Source: an uncultured Flaviramulus sp. (GTDB taxonomy: Bacteria > Bacteroidota > Bacteroidia > Flavobacteriales > Flavobacteriaceae). From it: a stretch of 64,000 nucleotides of DNA. The notes under the pieces are model-generated. The model saw only the letters and a program-made list of their open reading frames with translations, did no database searches and had not been told where the DNA came from. Below, piece after piece: positions 16,744 through 26,412 of this stretch. Location of the stretch: assembly GCA_947495125.1 (NCBI GenBank), contig CANLXL010000002.1, positions 124,001 to 188,000 on the forward strand, in the 5' to 3' direction. The number at the start of each line of letters is the position of its first letter. Position 1 is the stretch's first letter. The translations under genes were made by a program, and so were the position numbers.

Positions 16744-19497
16744 TTGAAAACTAAACTATTATTCATAATATTAGCGCTAAGTGCTGGTCTTGTTTTTGCT
16801 CAGAAGGAATCTGCCAATTGGTATTTCGGAGAGTTTGCAGGGCTTAATTTTAATACACCCAATCCGACACCACTTTTGGAAGGTCAGTTGGCTACGATTG
16901 AAGGATGTGCTACAATATCGGATCGTAACGGAACACTTTTGTTTTATACAGATGGAGTAACCATTTGGGATAGACGCCATCAAGTCATGCCTAACGGACA
17001 AAATCTTTTAGGTCATAGTTCCAGTACCGCATCAGCCTTAATCGTTCCTAAGCCAGGTAGTCTTTCTAGGTACTACGTCTTTACCATTGATAAACCCAGT
17101 TATTTTTTGACAGAAGGTGAACCGATTGATGGTGTTAATTATTCAGAAGTCGATTTATCTTTGAATGGTGGTTTTGGAGATGTGGTGGTTAATACCAGGA
17201 ATAGACATTTGATTACTTATGATGCCGGAGACCCGGTTCAGAATGAATATAAAAGCTCTGAAAAAATTACTGCCGTATCTCATGGTAATGGAAGTTCAAT
17301 TTGGGTTATCACGCAGTTCATGGATAAATTTTATGCTTTTTTAGTCAATGGTACAGGTGTTAACGAAACTCCTGTGGTGTCGAATGTGTCTCAAATGGTT
17401 CGTCCTGTATTTAACGATGAAAGTGTTAATATTACGGCGATCGGATACCTAAAAGTTTCACCCAACGGAAAAAAGATTGCAATAGCCCATAGCTCAACGA
17501 ATTTGGGTGGAGGAGGGCCCAGGTCTCCAAGACGTCAATCAGGAAGAGTTTTGTTATACGATTTTAATAATGCTACCGGCATCGTATCTAATGATCAGGT
17601 AATTATCGATGATACTTACCCCTATGGGGTAGAGTTTTCTCCCAACTCTAAACTACTCTATATTACCAATAATGTTTTTGACGACAATAATACGTTTGAC
17701 CATAGTCATATATTTCAGTACAATCTTGAAGCTGCTGATATTGCCGGTTCTGTTCAAGGCATAAGTAATTCGAATAATGTTGCCGGTGCACTGCAATTGG
17801 CCATAAATGGAAAAATTTATAGATCTGGATTTGCGGTAGGGTCTGTAGGATTAAATATTTCGGTAATAAATAGTCCTAATACTATTGGAGCGGGTTGTGA
17901 CTATTCGCATAATACCGTAAGTCTTGGTGGGAAAGCTTCACAACTGGGATTACCTCCTTTTGTACAGTCCATATTCAGAGCTTCTTTTGATTATGAAAAT
18001 GCTTGCTTGGGAAATCAGACACATTTTTTTATTACTTCCGAAGAGGCTTACGACAGTGTTCTCTGGGACTTTGGAAATGGCGACACTTCAACAAACAATG
18101 AACCTAATTATACTTATGATCAACCCGGGATTTATACTGTGAGCCTCACCCTAACTATTAATGGGATCGAATTGGAACCTTTTATAAAAGAGGTTATTAT
18201 TACCGAGCCGATCGATGTGATGTCTACAACATACGATCTGGTACAATGTGATTCTTTTGATAACGACCCTAATGATGGCATCACAACATTTAATTTAGAG
18301 CAGGCCAATGCAGCTTTAACGTTTAATACTTCTGAAGGTGTTCAGGCCTATTATTACCATTCCATAGCAGATGCTCAGAATGATCTTGATAATAGCAATG
18401 CTCTGAACAATGTGTATGAAAATCAATATCAAAACGAAATCCTATACGCTAAAATTTATAAAATAAATACAGATTGCCATAATATCGCTTCGGTACGATT
18501 GATGACGTCGCAATCGGTAGATTTAAATACCTATCAAATAAATGCTTGTGCACCGCCGGAAGAAGTATATGGAGATTTTGATTTGCTGACTAAATCTCAA
18601 GAGATAGTGAGTGATTTAAACCTGCCAACCGACGTTGTAATTTCATTTTATGAATCTGAAAGTGACGCTGCTATTGGAGTTAATGCTTTGCCGGAAATTT
18701 ATAATTCAAGTGACAAAACCATTTTTGTAAGAGCAGAAAGTAATAATGCTTGTTATGGTACGGGCACATTAAACTTAAGTGTCAAACCATTTCCCAGATT
18801 AGAAGACCAAACTATTAGTGTATGTTCTGACGATTTCCCCATTAGTATATCTTCCGGTGTGAACTCAAATGAGGTAGGGAATTATAATTATGATTGGAGT
18901 ACCATGGCGACAACCGATGAAGCTTTAATTTTACAGCCTGGAGATTATTTGGTTTCTATTACTGACCCTGTTTTGAATTGTGGTAAAACAGTAACCGTTA
19001 CGGTTAAGGAGAATGAAATACCGGAGATTCAGGAATTGGATATTGAAAGTCGTAAACTAACGGTATTACTTGAACCATCTCAGGGAGAGTTCGTTTTTGC
19101 TCTAGATAGTGAAAATGGAATATATCAGGAGAGCAATACTTTTTTTGATATACCTCCCGGCCAACATACTGTTTTTGCCAGTGATATAAACGGGTGTCAT
19201 GTTATCTCACAGGAATTTTACATTTTTGGATTTCCAAAATATTTCACCCCCAATGGTGATGGTACAAATGATACATGGAATGCCTATGGTTTGAAACCTA
19301 GTGATTTTGAGTCGCAAATGGTTACTATTAAAATCTATGACCGTTATGGAAAGCTTCTAAAAACATTTAATCCTTTGCAAACCAATGGCTGGAACGGTAG
19401 ATTTAATGGGCAACTTTTAGCTCCGGACGATTATTGGTATTATTTAAAATTTCCGGATGGAAAAGAATACCGCGGGCATTTTACTCTAAAGATCTAG
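16744..19497 (+). CDS. Secreted T9SS substrate with PKD-like domain and type B C-terminal sorting domain
   Basis: 917 aa. The start is a TTG at 16744, chosen because a clean signal peptide (MKTKLLFIILALSAGLVFAQ) begins exactly there and no ATG is near. The N-terminal ~410 residues look like a propeller (GTLLFYTDGVTIWD, YYVFTIDK, YGVEFSPNSKLLYIT). A PKD-like domain lies near 435-475 (LWDFGNGDTST, YTYDQPGIYTVSLT). The last 89 residues (829-917) form the gliding-motility/T9SS type B sorting domain with FTPNGDGTNDTW, IKIYDRYGKLL and GWNGRFNGQLLAPDDYWY. The protein is expected to be exported by the type IX system and attached at or released from the cell surface. Ligand unknown. Confidence 0.9.
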   Translation: MKTKLLFIILALSAGLVFAQKESANWYFGEFAGLNFNTPNPTPLLEGQLATIEGCATISDRNGTLLFYTDGVTIWDRRHQVMPNGQNLLGHSSSTASALIVPKPGSLSRYYVFTIDKPSYFLTEGEPIDGVNYSEVDLSLNGGFGDVVVNTRNRHLITYDAGDPVQNEYKSSEKITAVSHGNGSSIWVITQFMDKFYAFLVNGTGVNETPVVSNVSQMVRPVFNDESVNITAIGYLKVSPNGKKIAIAHSSTNLGGGGPRSPRRQSGRVLLYDFNNATGIVSNDQVIIDDTYPYGVEFSPNSKLLYITNNVFDDNNTFDHSHIFQYNLEAADIAGSVQGISNSNNVAGALQLAINGKIYRSGFAVGSVGLNISVINSPNTIGAGCDYSHNTVSLGGKASQLGLPPFVQSIFRASFDYENACLGNQTHFFITSEEAYDSVLWDFGNGDTSTNNEPNYTYDQPGIYTVSLTLTINGIELEPFIKEVIITEPIDVMSTTYDLVQCDSFDNDPNDGITTFNLEQANAALTFNTSEGVQAYYYHSIADAQNDLDNSNALNNVYENQYQNEILYAKIYKINTDCHNIASVRLMTSQSVDLNTYQINACAPPEEVYGDFDLLTKSQEIVSDLNLPTDVVISFYESESDAAIGVNALPEIYNSSDKTIFVRAESNNACYGTGTLNLSVKPFPRLEDQTISVCSDDFPISISSGVNSNEVGNYNYDWSTMATTDEALILQPGDYLVSITDPVLNCGKTVTVTVKENEIPEIQELDIESRKLTVLLEPSQGEFVFALDSENGIYQESNTFFDIPPGQHTVFASDINGCHVISQEFYIFGFPKYFTPNGDGTNDTWNAYGLKPSDFESQMVTIKIYDRYGKLLKTFNPLQTNGWNGRFNGQLLAPDDYWYYLKFPDGKEYRGHFTLKI

Positions 19498-19502
19498 GTT
19501 TA

Positions 19503-20309
19503 TTAATTCCAGGTAGTATTTAGCCATGCTACGGCATCCTGCAAATAAGTTAAATACTCACTGCAATTGCTAAAATGAGTGAGACCATTTGCAATAACAA
19601 ACTCAATGTCTGTTCCGGCTGCAATGGAAGCGTCTACATAAGCCTGGGTTGTTTCAAGTGGGAATAACTCATCTTCCGATCCATGAATGACATACAATGG
19701 CACTTCTATTCTAGGGGTGCTACCATTACTGGAGGTATTATAAGATGTTGCTATGGGAATACCTGCTGAAAATATGCTTGGAAAATATTGAGAAAAAAAC
19801 CAACTCCCGTTACCGCCATCACTAAAACCTGTTATCCCTATTCTGGTAGTGTCCACGTGTAAGTATGTTGAGGCTAAATCGACCAGAGCTAAAACCTGAG
19901 CTTGATTCTCTTGTTCGAACCATAATTTCCCATCACTATTTGGACTAATCACATAGGCATTAAGGGTGTCAAAACCAGAACTCAGGATACACCCCGAAGA
20001 TTTGTGCGCATCGGGAAGTATATTTCTGGCACCACCATGCAAACTTATTATTAAGGGTCTTTTATTCGTGTCGCTGGCATTATCGGGAGCTACAATTCTA
20101 AATTTCCAAAAAACATTATTCGTAATGGTTTCCAGACTAATGTCGTTGATACCTGGATTTATGTTTAAATTACTAAAATCTTGTCTTACATCGTCTGCGG
20201 TTCTCGGAGTCGTTTCTTCCACACCTGTTTCGTTAGGACCACAGCTTATAAGTAATAAAACAAAAAGGAATATGGGGTGTATTTTTTTGAAATGATTGTT
20301 ATTTTTCAT
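19503..20309 (-). CDS. Lipoprotein esterase of the PHB depolymerase/feruloyl esterase-like alpha/beta hydrolase family
   Basis: 268 aa from the ATG at 20309, chosen because a lipoprotein signal (MKNNNHFKKIHPIFLFVLLLISC, Cys23) starts there; a longer ORF to 20378 adds 23 residues that spoil it. Catalytic features are the oxyanion HGG (91-93), nucleophile Ser163 in GFSDGG, Asp213 in HGSEDELFP, and His245 in GLTHFSNC. This is the LpqC/PHB-depolymerase type of fold, often acting on acyl or feruloyl esters of polysaccharides. Convergent with the T9SS substrate gene (5 nt gap). The substrate is not known. Confidence 0.78.
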   Translation of the reverse strand: MKNNNHFKKIHPIFLFVLLLISCGPNETGVEETTPRTADDVRQDFSNLNINPGINDISLETITNNVFWKFRIVAPDNASDTNKRPLIISLHGGARNILPDAHKSSGCILSSGFDTLNAYVISPNSDGKLWFEQENQAQVLALVDLASTYLHVDTTRIGITGFSDGGNGSWFFSQYFPSIFSAGIPIATSYNTSSNGSTPRIEVPLYVIHGSEDELFPLETTQAYVDASIAAGTDIEFVIANGLTHFSNCSEYLTYLQDAVAWLNTTWN

Positions 20310-20487
20310 GATGAATGCATTGTACATAAAGATAATTTTAAAAATAGGTTTTAGCAAGATAATAACGTTAAAATGCATAAAATTCGGGAGCGGGTGAGAC
20401 GCATAAAACTCGAAATACGAAGGCTTTATAAAACAGAGTTCAGATGTGAAAGTTAAGGTTACTTTAAATTAAACCTATGACTTGTTT

Positions 20488-21486
20488 TTAGTGAATTATG
20501 GTTTCTTCAAATATATCTTTCCAAGCCCATGGCGCAGCTACATAAGATTTTGGGTTGCTTAGTCGTTCACCCAATCTAGGGCCTTCAATGGCAACTCCAA
20601 AAGCGTTCCAAATGTTTCCTTCGTTGTCGCTTAATATGTTAGGAAATTGATCTTCATTTAAGGGTGTGAAAGACATGGTGCTGGAAATATAAAAAGCATT
20701 GAAGAAAATTTTGTTCTTACTTCCAACAACCATTGCTGTTTTTCCATTAACTATGGCGTAGTCCAAACCAATACCATTTTTAAAATTGTCATAATTAAAT
20801 AAATGTGTAATATCACTAAAAACATTTCTTTCGTGAATAACACCAAATTGGTTGTTGTAATTTATGGGTGTCGGTTCCTCATCACAATTACAACCCACAA
20901 AATCGGGGTGATTAAATACTAAGGCATTGGGAAAATGATCTTTAACAATAGACCATGCTGATTCGATAATATTTACTGTACTTAACCTGATTTCTTTACT
21001 TTCTTCTCGTAAACCTTCAGAAGACATTTGCGACCAGAAATATTTTAAATCACTATCAGATGCTACCTGATTGTCCTTAAATAGGAAACCGGAAGCTATC
21101 ATTTTAATAGTTTGATTATCACTGAGTTTTCTATTAAAGCATCTGGCACTTTCCGTTTGTGGGCAATATGAAAAGGCAAGATGTAAATCTCCGAAGCTAT
21201 CATTGATAACTTCATATTTATTAGTGTAATCGTATGGGTAGGCATAGATTTTATCATCAATGTTTAATAATGCCATTCTTGAGTTTTCATTTAAAACATC
21301 CATGGTTTCCATTTCTGTTACAGAAACATATTGCGGATCATCCATTAACTCGTAAGTTCCACTTCCCGCAATATTGTCTTCAGAGACACACCAAATACTA
21401 GTTTCAATATCGTCAGGAATATTAACCTCGTTAGAAGTTGAACAACCGACTAAAAGCAATAGCGTGCATAAGAAGAATGATTTCAT
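20488..21486 (-). CDS. DUF3179 domain lipoprotein
   Basis: 332 aa from the ATG at 21486, where a lipoprotein signal begins (LLLLVGC, Cys15). An ATG 27 nt further up is possible but places nine extra residues before the signal. The body has DUF3179 traits: IYAYPYDYTNKYEVINDSFGDLHLAFSYCPQTESA, then SGFLFKDNQVASDSDLKYFWSQ. The function of this family is unknown. It lies downstream of the SusCD terminator on the same strand, so it is probably a separate transcript. Confidence 0.75.
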   Translation of the reverse strand: MKSFFLCTLLLLVGCSTSNEVNIPDDIETSIWCVSEDNIAGSGTYELMDDPQYVSVTEMETMDVLNENSRMALLNIDDKIYAYPYDYTNKYEVINDSFGDLHLAFSYCPQTESARCFNRKLSDNQTIKMIASGFLFKDNQVASDSDLKYFWSQMSSEGLREESKEIRLSTVNIIESAWSIVKDHFPNALVFNHPDFVGCNCDEEPTPINYNNQFGVIHERNVFSDITHLFNYDNFKNGIGLDYAIVNGKTAMVVGSKNKIFFNAFYISSTMSFTPLNEDQFPNILSDNEGNIWNAFGVAIEGPRLGERLSNPKSYVAAPWAWKDIFEETIIH

Positions 21487-21540
21487 GTTTATAAGATATA
21501 ACATTGCCTTCATATTGGTCTACTTTTATAGTTGAACCTT

Positions 21541-21581
21541 ACAAAAAAAAGCCCCATACAACTCATGTTATATGGGGCTTT
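21541..21581 (-). terminator. Intrinsic terminator after susD
   Basis: Perfect 11-bp stem AAAGCCCCATA / TATGGGGCTTT (21548-21558 with 21571-21581) around a 12-nt loop. On the minus strand it is followed by a run of eight T. It lies just after the SusD stop and closes the SusC-SusD operon. Confidence 0.9.
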
Positions 21582-21603
21582 AAAATAATTATTATAGGAG
21601 AGA

Positions 21604-23037
21604 CTAATTTACATCCCAGAATAATTTTGTTTGCTGTGAATCTCCACCAATAGCAGCGGAGGCAGCATCATAATTTGTTCCATTCAGATTTTGCTCATCT
21701 ATAGGATATGTGTATCTGTATGGTAATGGGTTTCCAGAATCTACCGGAAGTTGGAATGTAGGGGTGTCGAATTTTCTCCAAACGGTAAACCCTTCAAAAC
21801 CTCTGTTAAACATAGCTAACCATGCTTGATTGCCAATTTTTTCCTTCCAAGTACCAGGAGCAGTAGCATAAGCAACATCCGGATTAGCCATATAAGTTGC
21901 TAAATCTGTAGCTCCCCAAATTTCAAAAGAAGCAGCAATACCGTTATTATAATGCTCTTCAGCAGTACCTCCAACGCTAAAACCGCGTTCTGCACCTTCT
22001 GCTAAATAGAAAGATACTTCAGCAAAATCCATTAGGGACGCCGGAGTTGTTGGATCGTGAATTGCCGCACCAAAATGTGTGTGAATGGCATAAGCTGCCG
22101 TGGTTCCATAGTTACCACCTGTAAACACTCCAGCACCTAAGTTTTCATCAAAATAAACAGATCGTCTTGGATCATCAAGATTATTCATGAAATTAACAAT
22201 GGTGTTAGATGGTATGTGGTCTTTACGTCCGGACTGTACTAATTCTAGCCATACCGGGTTGGTATTAGGCGTTGATCCTTCATAATGAATCGTAGCGTTA
22301 TCTGCATTTGATGTAAACGCACCACCATTAAAACCGGCCTCTACAGTAGATTGCGCTAATGAAGGATTAACATCGGTTAAACGGATTCCTAAACGAATCA
22401 TTAAGGAGTTAGCAAACTTAGCCCATGCGGCTGAATCTCCTCCATAAATAACGTCTGCCGAGGTGTATCCTGAACCACTTAAAGCAGGGATAGCCGCTGC
22501 CAAGCGTGTAATTAAATCAGAATAAATCGTGGCGGCATCATCATATTTAGGTAATGTTACATCACTTAAAGCTTCGCTGTAAGGAATATCTCCAAAAGTA
22601 TCAACCAATTGTTGGAATGCATAAATCATTAAAACCTCGGCTTGTGCTTGTCTGGCAGCAATTTCACCAGCACTTAACTCTATGTCTGCTGCAGCATTTT
22701 CTTTTGACGTTTTTAAATCTAATAAAACATCTCTATAGATTTCAGAAAAGTGATAACTAGGAATTGTTCTTTCTCTAAGATCAAAGTTAGGCTCATCCGG
22801 ATACGTGGTTGTTGTATTGGTTTGCGCAAAAAATCTAAATACGTTTTCGTTAACGTCAATAGAAGTCATTTGATCTATTAAACTCTTCGTTGCTCCGGTG
22901 AATAAAAAGTCGGCAGCCACTTGAGTTGGTCTGTTAGGGTCTCTGTTTAAATTTTCGTAGTCCACATCACTTTTACACGAAGTCAATACCAGTATAAAAG
23001 AGAATATGCTTGTTAATAATATATTTTTCATTTTCAT
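21604..23037 (-). CDS. SusD/RagB-type outer-membrane lipoprotein (SusD-like_2)
   Basis: 477 aa. A lipoprotein signal ends at VLTSC (Cys21), followed by the family opening DYENLNRDPNRPTQV. TPR-like helices follow (ARQAQAEVLMIYAFQQLVDTFGDIPYSEAL), then the C-terminal FNRGFEGFTVWRKFDTPTFQLP and YRYTYPIDEQNLN region of the SusD-like_2 branch. It forms the surface lid that passes ligand to the TonB-dependent SusC barrel encoded 6 nt upstream. This branch is often linked to peptide as well as glycan uptake, and no glycosidase gene adjoins it, so the ligand is open. Confidence 0.93.
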   Translation of the reverse strand: MKMKNILLTSIFSFILVLTSCKSDVDYENLNRDPNRPTQVAADFLFTGATKSLIDQMTSIDVNENVFRFFAQTNTTTTYPDEPNFDLRERTIPSYHFSEIYRDVLLDLKTSKENAAADIELSAGEIAARQAQAEVLMIYAFQQLVDTFGDIPYSEALSDVTLPKYDDAATIYSDLITRLAAAIPALSGSGYTSADVIYGGDSAAWAKFANSLMIRLGIRLTDVNPSLAQSTVEAGFNGGAFTSNADNATIHYEGSTPNTNPVWLELVQSGRKDHIPSNTIVNFMNNLDDPRRSVYFDENLGAGVFTGGNYGTTAAYAIHTHFGAAIHDPTTPASLMDFAEVSFYLAEGAERGFSVGGTAEEHYNNGIAASFEIWGATDLATYMANPDVAYATAPGTWKEKIGNQAWLAMFNRGFEGFTVWRKFDTPTFQLPVDSGNPLPYRYTYPIDEQNLNGTNYDAASAAIGGDSQQTKLFWDVN

Positions 23038-23043
23038 CTTTTT

Positions 23044-26000
23044 TTAAAATTGTAATTTAATACTAGCTCCTATTTCTTTAACAGCCGGGTAAGTACCAGA
23101 CATGTTACCTTGCGCATTACCAGAACTTAATCCAGCTTCCGGATCTGCGTATGGCGTGCTCTTATCTATAATCCATAAGTTTCTACCAATTAAAGAGATT
23201 GAAGCACTTGTGAATGGTAGCTTGTCTAACATGGCATCGGTTAATTTATATGATAACGTCGCTTCACGAAGTTTTACATAACCAGCATCATAAACATGGT
23301 GTGCTTGTGGTGTTCTCCAACCCCAAGTACCAGCGGTAGTAGCATCTGCTCTTACGGTATTTGGTGTTCCGTCGGCTTGAACCCCTTCGAATAAAACACC
23401 TCCACTATCAGCGCCATTGGTTACAGGGTCTCTGTATGGATTTCCTAGGTCGTTATTACCGGCAGAAAAGTCATAAATACCAGTTCCGTAACCGTAGTAA
23501 GTATCTAAACTAAATATGTCACCACCTTTTTGGATATCAATTAAGAAACTTAAGTTTATGTTTTTGTAAGTGAAACTATTATAAATACCAGCTTTCCAGT
23601 CTGGATTTATATCACCAATATTCGATGTTGGATCACCATTGTTGGCAATACGTCCGTTAGCAGAGATGATTCTTTGACCATTGGCATGGTATGAATAATC
23701 TGTACCTCTAATAGTTCCGTAAGGTTGTCCAACAACAGCATTTACGGTAAGTCCGGTTTGGAAGTTATCTAACTCTAAAGCTTCGATACCATCGAGTAGC
23801 GATAGTACTTTACTTCTATTTCTGTCCCAGTTCACATTAAGGTTCCATTGAAAATTATCCATTTTTATTGGAGTCGCATTAAATTGTAATTCAATACCTT
23901 TATTTTCAATAGTACCAGCATTTAGAAGTATTTTACCATATCCAGTTGACCTCGTAACGGGTACCTGAGTAATCTGATTTCTGTTTTCAGTATTATAATA
24001 AGTAACATCGAAACCTACTCTGTTATTCAAAAGCTTCATTTCTAAACCAACTTCCCAGTTAACTTGTTCTTCAGGAACCAAATCCGGGTTTTGCTTATCA
24101 GTAGGGTTAGAGGCATTTGCCGAACCATTAAAAGGAGCGGTAATACCAAAGGTATTAAATACTTGGTAAGGTGTTGTTCCATTACCCACTGTACCATAAT
24201 TTGCTCTTAACTTACCGAATGATAACCAATCAGCTTCAATTAATCTCGAGAACAATAAACTACCTGTAATAGACCAGTAATTGTATGTATTCTTAGCAAT
24301 TGGTAGACTTGAATTACGATCTCTTCTGAAAGTACCTTCTATGAATGCCGTATTGTCTAAACCAGCACTTACCCGCCCAAAAATACCATCTACCATTTGA
24401 GTAGCATCGTATTCTGTAGGAGCATTAATGGCGCTTGAACTATTACTTAAAGCATAAAGTCCGGCAATATTTAAACCACCATTGGTAAGCGCATAAATAC
24501 TACTCCAGTCTTTTCGACTTAAGTTCATACCAACAGTACCTTCAAGATTAATTCTTTCCGATAAATCTCTATTGAAGTTTAAAAAGGCATCATAATTGTA
24601 TTCAGCCACTCGGTTATTGAACCTAGTGTATAAAGGTACATTAGAGCTACCTACATTAGTTCTTTCTTCCTGGAATTCCGTATAAGTGTCATAGGTAAAC
24701 CTTCCCATGGCAGTTATCCAGTCGTTGATTTCGTAGTTTAGAACAACGTTACCGAAAAACCTGGAACGTGTATCAGTTTCAAAATTCTCGTAGAAAGTCC
24801 AGTATGGGTTATCTGAGAAGATTGGTGTTAAATCATTATGAGCATTGATGTTCCAAGTGATATTTTCCCTTGTTGCAAAATAAGCTTCTTCTTGTTGCTT
24901 AACATCAACATTGACTTGCCACCACTGTCTGAACTGTTGCATGACATTATTAGAATCGTAACCCGTACCGTAACGTCCTTTACCGTCAGTTTTTGTGAAA
25001 TTGAAAGTTGTAGATATCGTTAACTTATCCGTTAAATCCTGACTTCCATTAAAATTAATACTATTTCTTTTGATCTCACTGTTAGGTAAAATACCTTCTT
25101 GAAGCATATTGGTGTATCCTAAACGGAAAGAACCAGTTTCGCTACCACCATCAAGAGAAACAGAGTTTACTAGAGTAGTTGATGTTTTAAATACATAGTT
25201 CGGATCGTTAGCTCCTGCAACATACGGAGAAGGCTGAAGAAAACCATTACCTTCTAATTGAGGAAAAACGTCATCCCATTGGAATACCAACAGGTTTGGA
25301 TCAAACTCTCCACCGTAAGATGCATCTTCATAAAAAGGAACGGTTAAATCTAATGTCCCATCCCCATCGATATCGATATCATCGAAGAAACCCGTAGACC
25401 CATAATAAGGACCATAACCAGCTCCGTACTTCTTTTGGTAAACCGGTAAGGTAGACTTATCAACAGTTCCTGCAGTAATGCTGGAGTTAACAGTAACACC
25501 TATGCCTTTATTTTTTTTACCTTTTTTTGTGGTAATCATAATGACCCCATTTGCCGCTCGAGATCCATAAAGTGCAGATGCCGCAGCACCTTTAAGTACG
25601 TTTATAGATTCAATGTCGTCAGGGTTAATATCTGAAGCCGCATTACCGTAGTCATATCCACCACGACCACCAACTTGACGTCTACTTTCGTCTGCAATGG
25701 CAGTAATGATTTCATTGTTATTACCATTGTCAACAGGAACCCCATCGATCACGAATAAGGCTTGATTGTTTCCTGATACCGAAGCATTACCTCTAATAAT
25801 AACCTGAGTAGAACCACCCATTGTACCGGATGGCTTAATTTGTAAACCGGCAACTTTACCAGATAAAGAGTTTACGAAGTTTTGGCTTTTCACATCTGAA
25901 ACTGCGTCACCTTTAACTTCTTGAGTAGCATATCCAAGACTTTTCTTGTCTCTTTTAATACCTAAAGCGGTAACTACTACTTCTTCCAATACAGAAGCAT

Positions 26001-26292
26001 CCTCTTCCATCGACACATCAATGGTATTGGAAGCGCCAACTGTAATTTCTTGTGCTTTTAACCCTACATAGGAAAATACAAGAACATCTCCTGTACTAGC
26101 TTCGATAGAATATTTTCCATCAAAATCGGTTTGAGTACCGTTTGTAGTGTTTTTTACAATAATGTTAACTCCTGGTAGTGGCATACCAGAAATGTCTGAT
26201 ACTGTACCCGAAATTGTTTTTTCTTGTGCAAAAGTTAATTGCACGACAAACGCTAGCAATAGCGTTAGCATTCCACTAAACTTTGTTTTCAT
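23044..26292 (-). CDS. SusC/RagA-type TonB-linked outer-membrane receptor
   Basis: 1082 aa. It has a signal peptide (1-22), a carboxypeptidase-D-like regulatory domain (about 25-105: ISGTVSDISGMPLPGVNI, YSIEASTGDVLVFSYVG), a TonB-box-like LEEVVVTALGIKRDKKSLGYA (about 101-121), the plug (SGKVAGLQIKPSG, ALFVIDGVPVDNG, INVLKGAAASALYGSRAANGVIMITTKKGK), and a 22-strand barrel ending in an aromatic residue (ASIKLQF). It imports ligands with its SusD partner using energy from TonB-ExbBD. No sigma/anti-sigma pair or hybrid sensor adjoins the pair, so the regulator is elsewhere. Confidence 0.95.
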   Translation of the reverse strand: MKTKFSGMLTLLLAFVVQLTFAQEKTISGTVSDISGMPLPGVNIIVKNTTNGTQTDFDGKYSIEASTGDVLVFSYVGLKAQEITVGASNTIDVSMEEDASVLEEVVVTALGIKRDKKSLGYATQEVKGDAVSDVKSQNFVNSLSGKVAGLQIKPSGTMGGSTQVIIRGNASVSGNNQALFVIDGVPVDNGNNNEIITAIADESRRQVGGRGGYDYGNAASDINPDDIESINVLKGAAASALYGSRAANGVIMITTKKGKKNKGIGVTVNSSITAGTVDKSTLPVYQKKYGAGYGPYYGSTGFFDDIDIDGDGTLDLTVPFYEDASYGGEFDPNLLVFQWDDVFPQLEGNGFLQPSPYVAGANDPNYVFKTSTTLVNSVSLDGGSETGSFRLGYTNMLQEGILPNSEIKRNSINFNGSQDLTDKLTISTTFNFTKTDGKGRYGTGYDSNNVMQQFRQWWQVNVDVKQQEEAYFATRENITWNINAHNDLTPIFSDNPYWTFYENFETDTRSRFFGNVVLNYEINDWITAMGRFTYDTYTEFQEERTNVGSSNVPLYTRFNNRVAEYNYDAFLNFNRDLSERINLEGTVGMNLSRKDWSSIYALTNGGLNIAGLYALSNSSSAINAPTEYDATQMVDGIFGRVSAGLDNTAFIEGTFRRDRNSSLPIAKNTYNYWSITGSLLFSRLIEADWLSFGKLRANYGTVGNGTTPYQVFNTFGITAPFNGSANASNPTDKQNPDLVPEEQVNWEVGLEMKLLNNRVGFDVTYYNTENRNQITQVPVTRSTGYGKILLNAGTIENKGIELQFNATPIKMDNFQWNLNVNWDRNRSKVLSLLDGIEALELDNFQTGLTVNAVVGQPYGTIRGTDYSYHANGQRIISANGRIANNGDPTSNIGDINPDWKAGIYNSFTYKNINLSFLIDIQKGGDIFSLDTYYGYGTGIYDFSAGNNDLGNPYRDPVTNGADSGGVLFEGVQADGTPNTVRADATTAGTWGWRTPQAHHVYDAGYVKLREATLSYKLTDAMLDKLPFTSASISLIGRNLWIIDKSTPYADPEAGLSSGNAQGNMSGTYPAVKEIGASIKLQF

Positions 26293-26412
26293 TTTATGAT
26301 TTATTTGAATTAGTCAGTGCCAAAAGTCTTAATAAAAAGTTAATAAAACAATAAATAATGTTTAAAATTTAATTTTTGAGAGGAGAAATTGAAAAAATGG
26401 CAAAAAAATACA

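Noticed and set aside
20310-20378. Longer start for the esterase lipoprotein
   Set aside because: It adds 23 residues ahead of a clean lipoprotein signal that begins at 20309.
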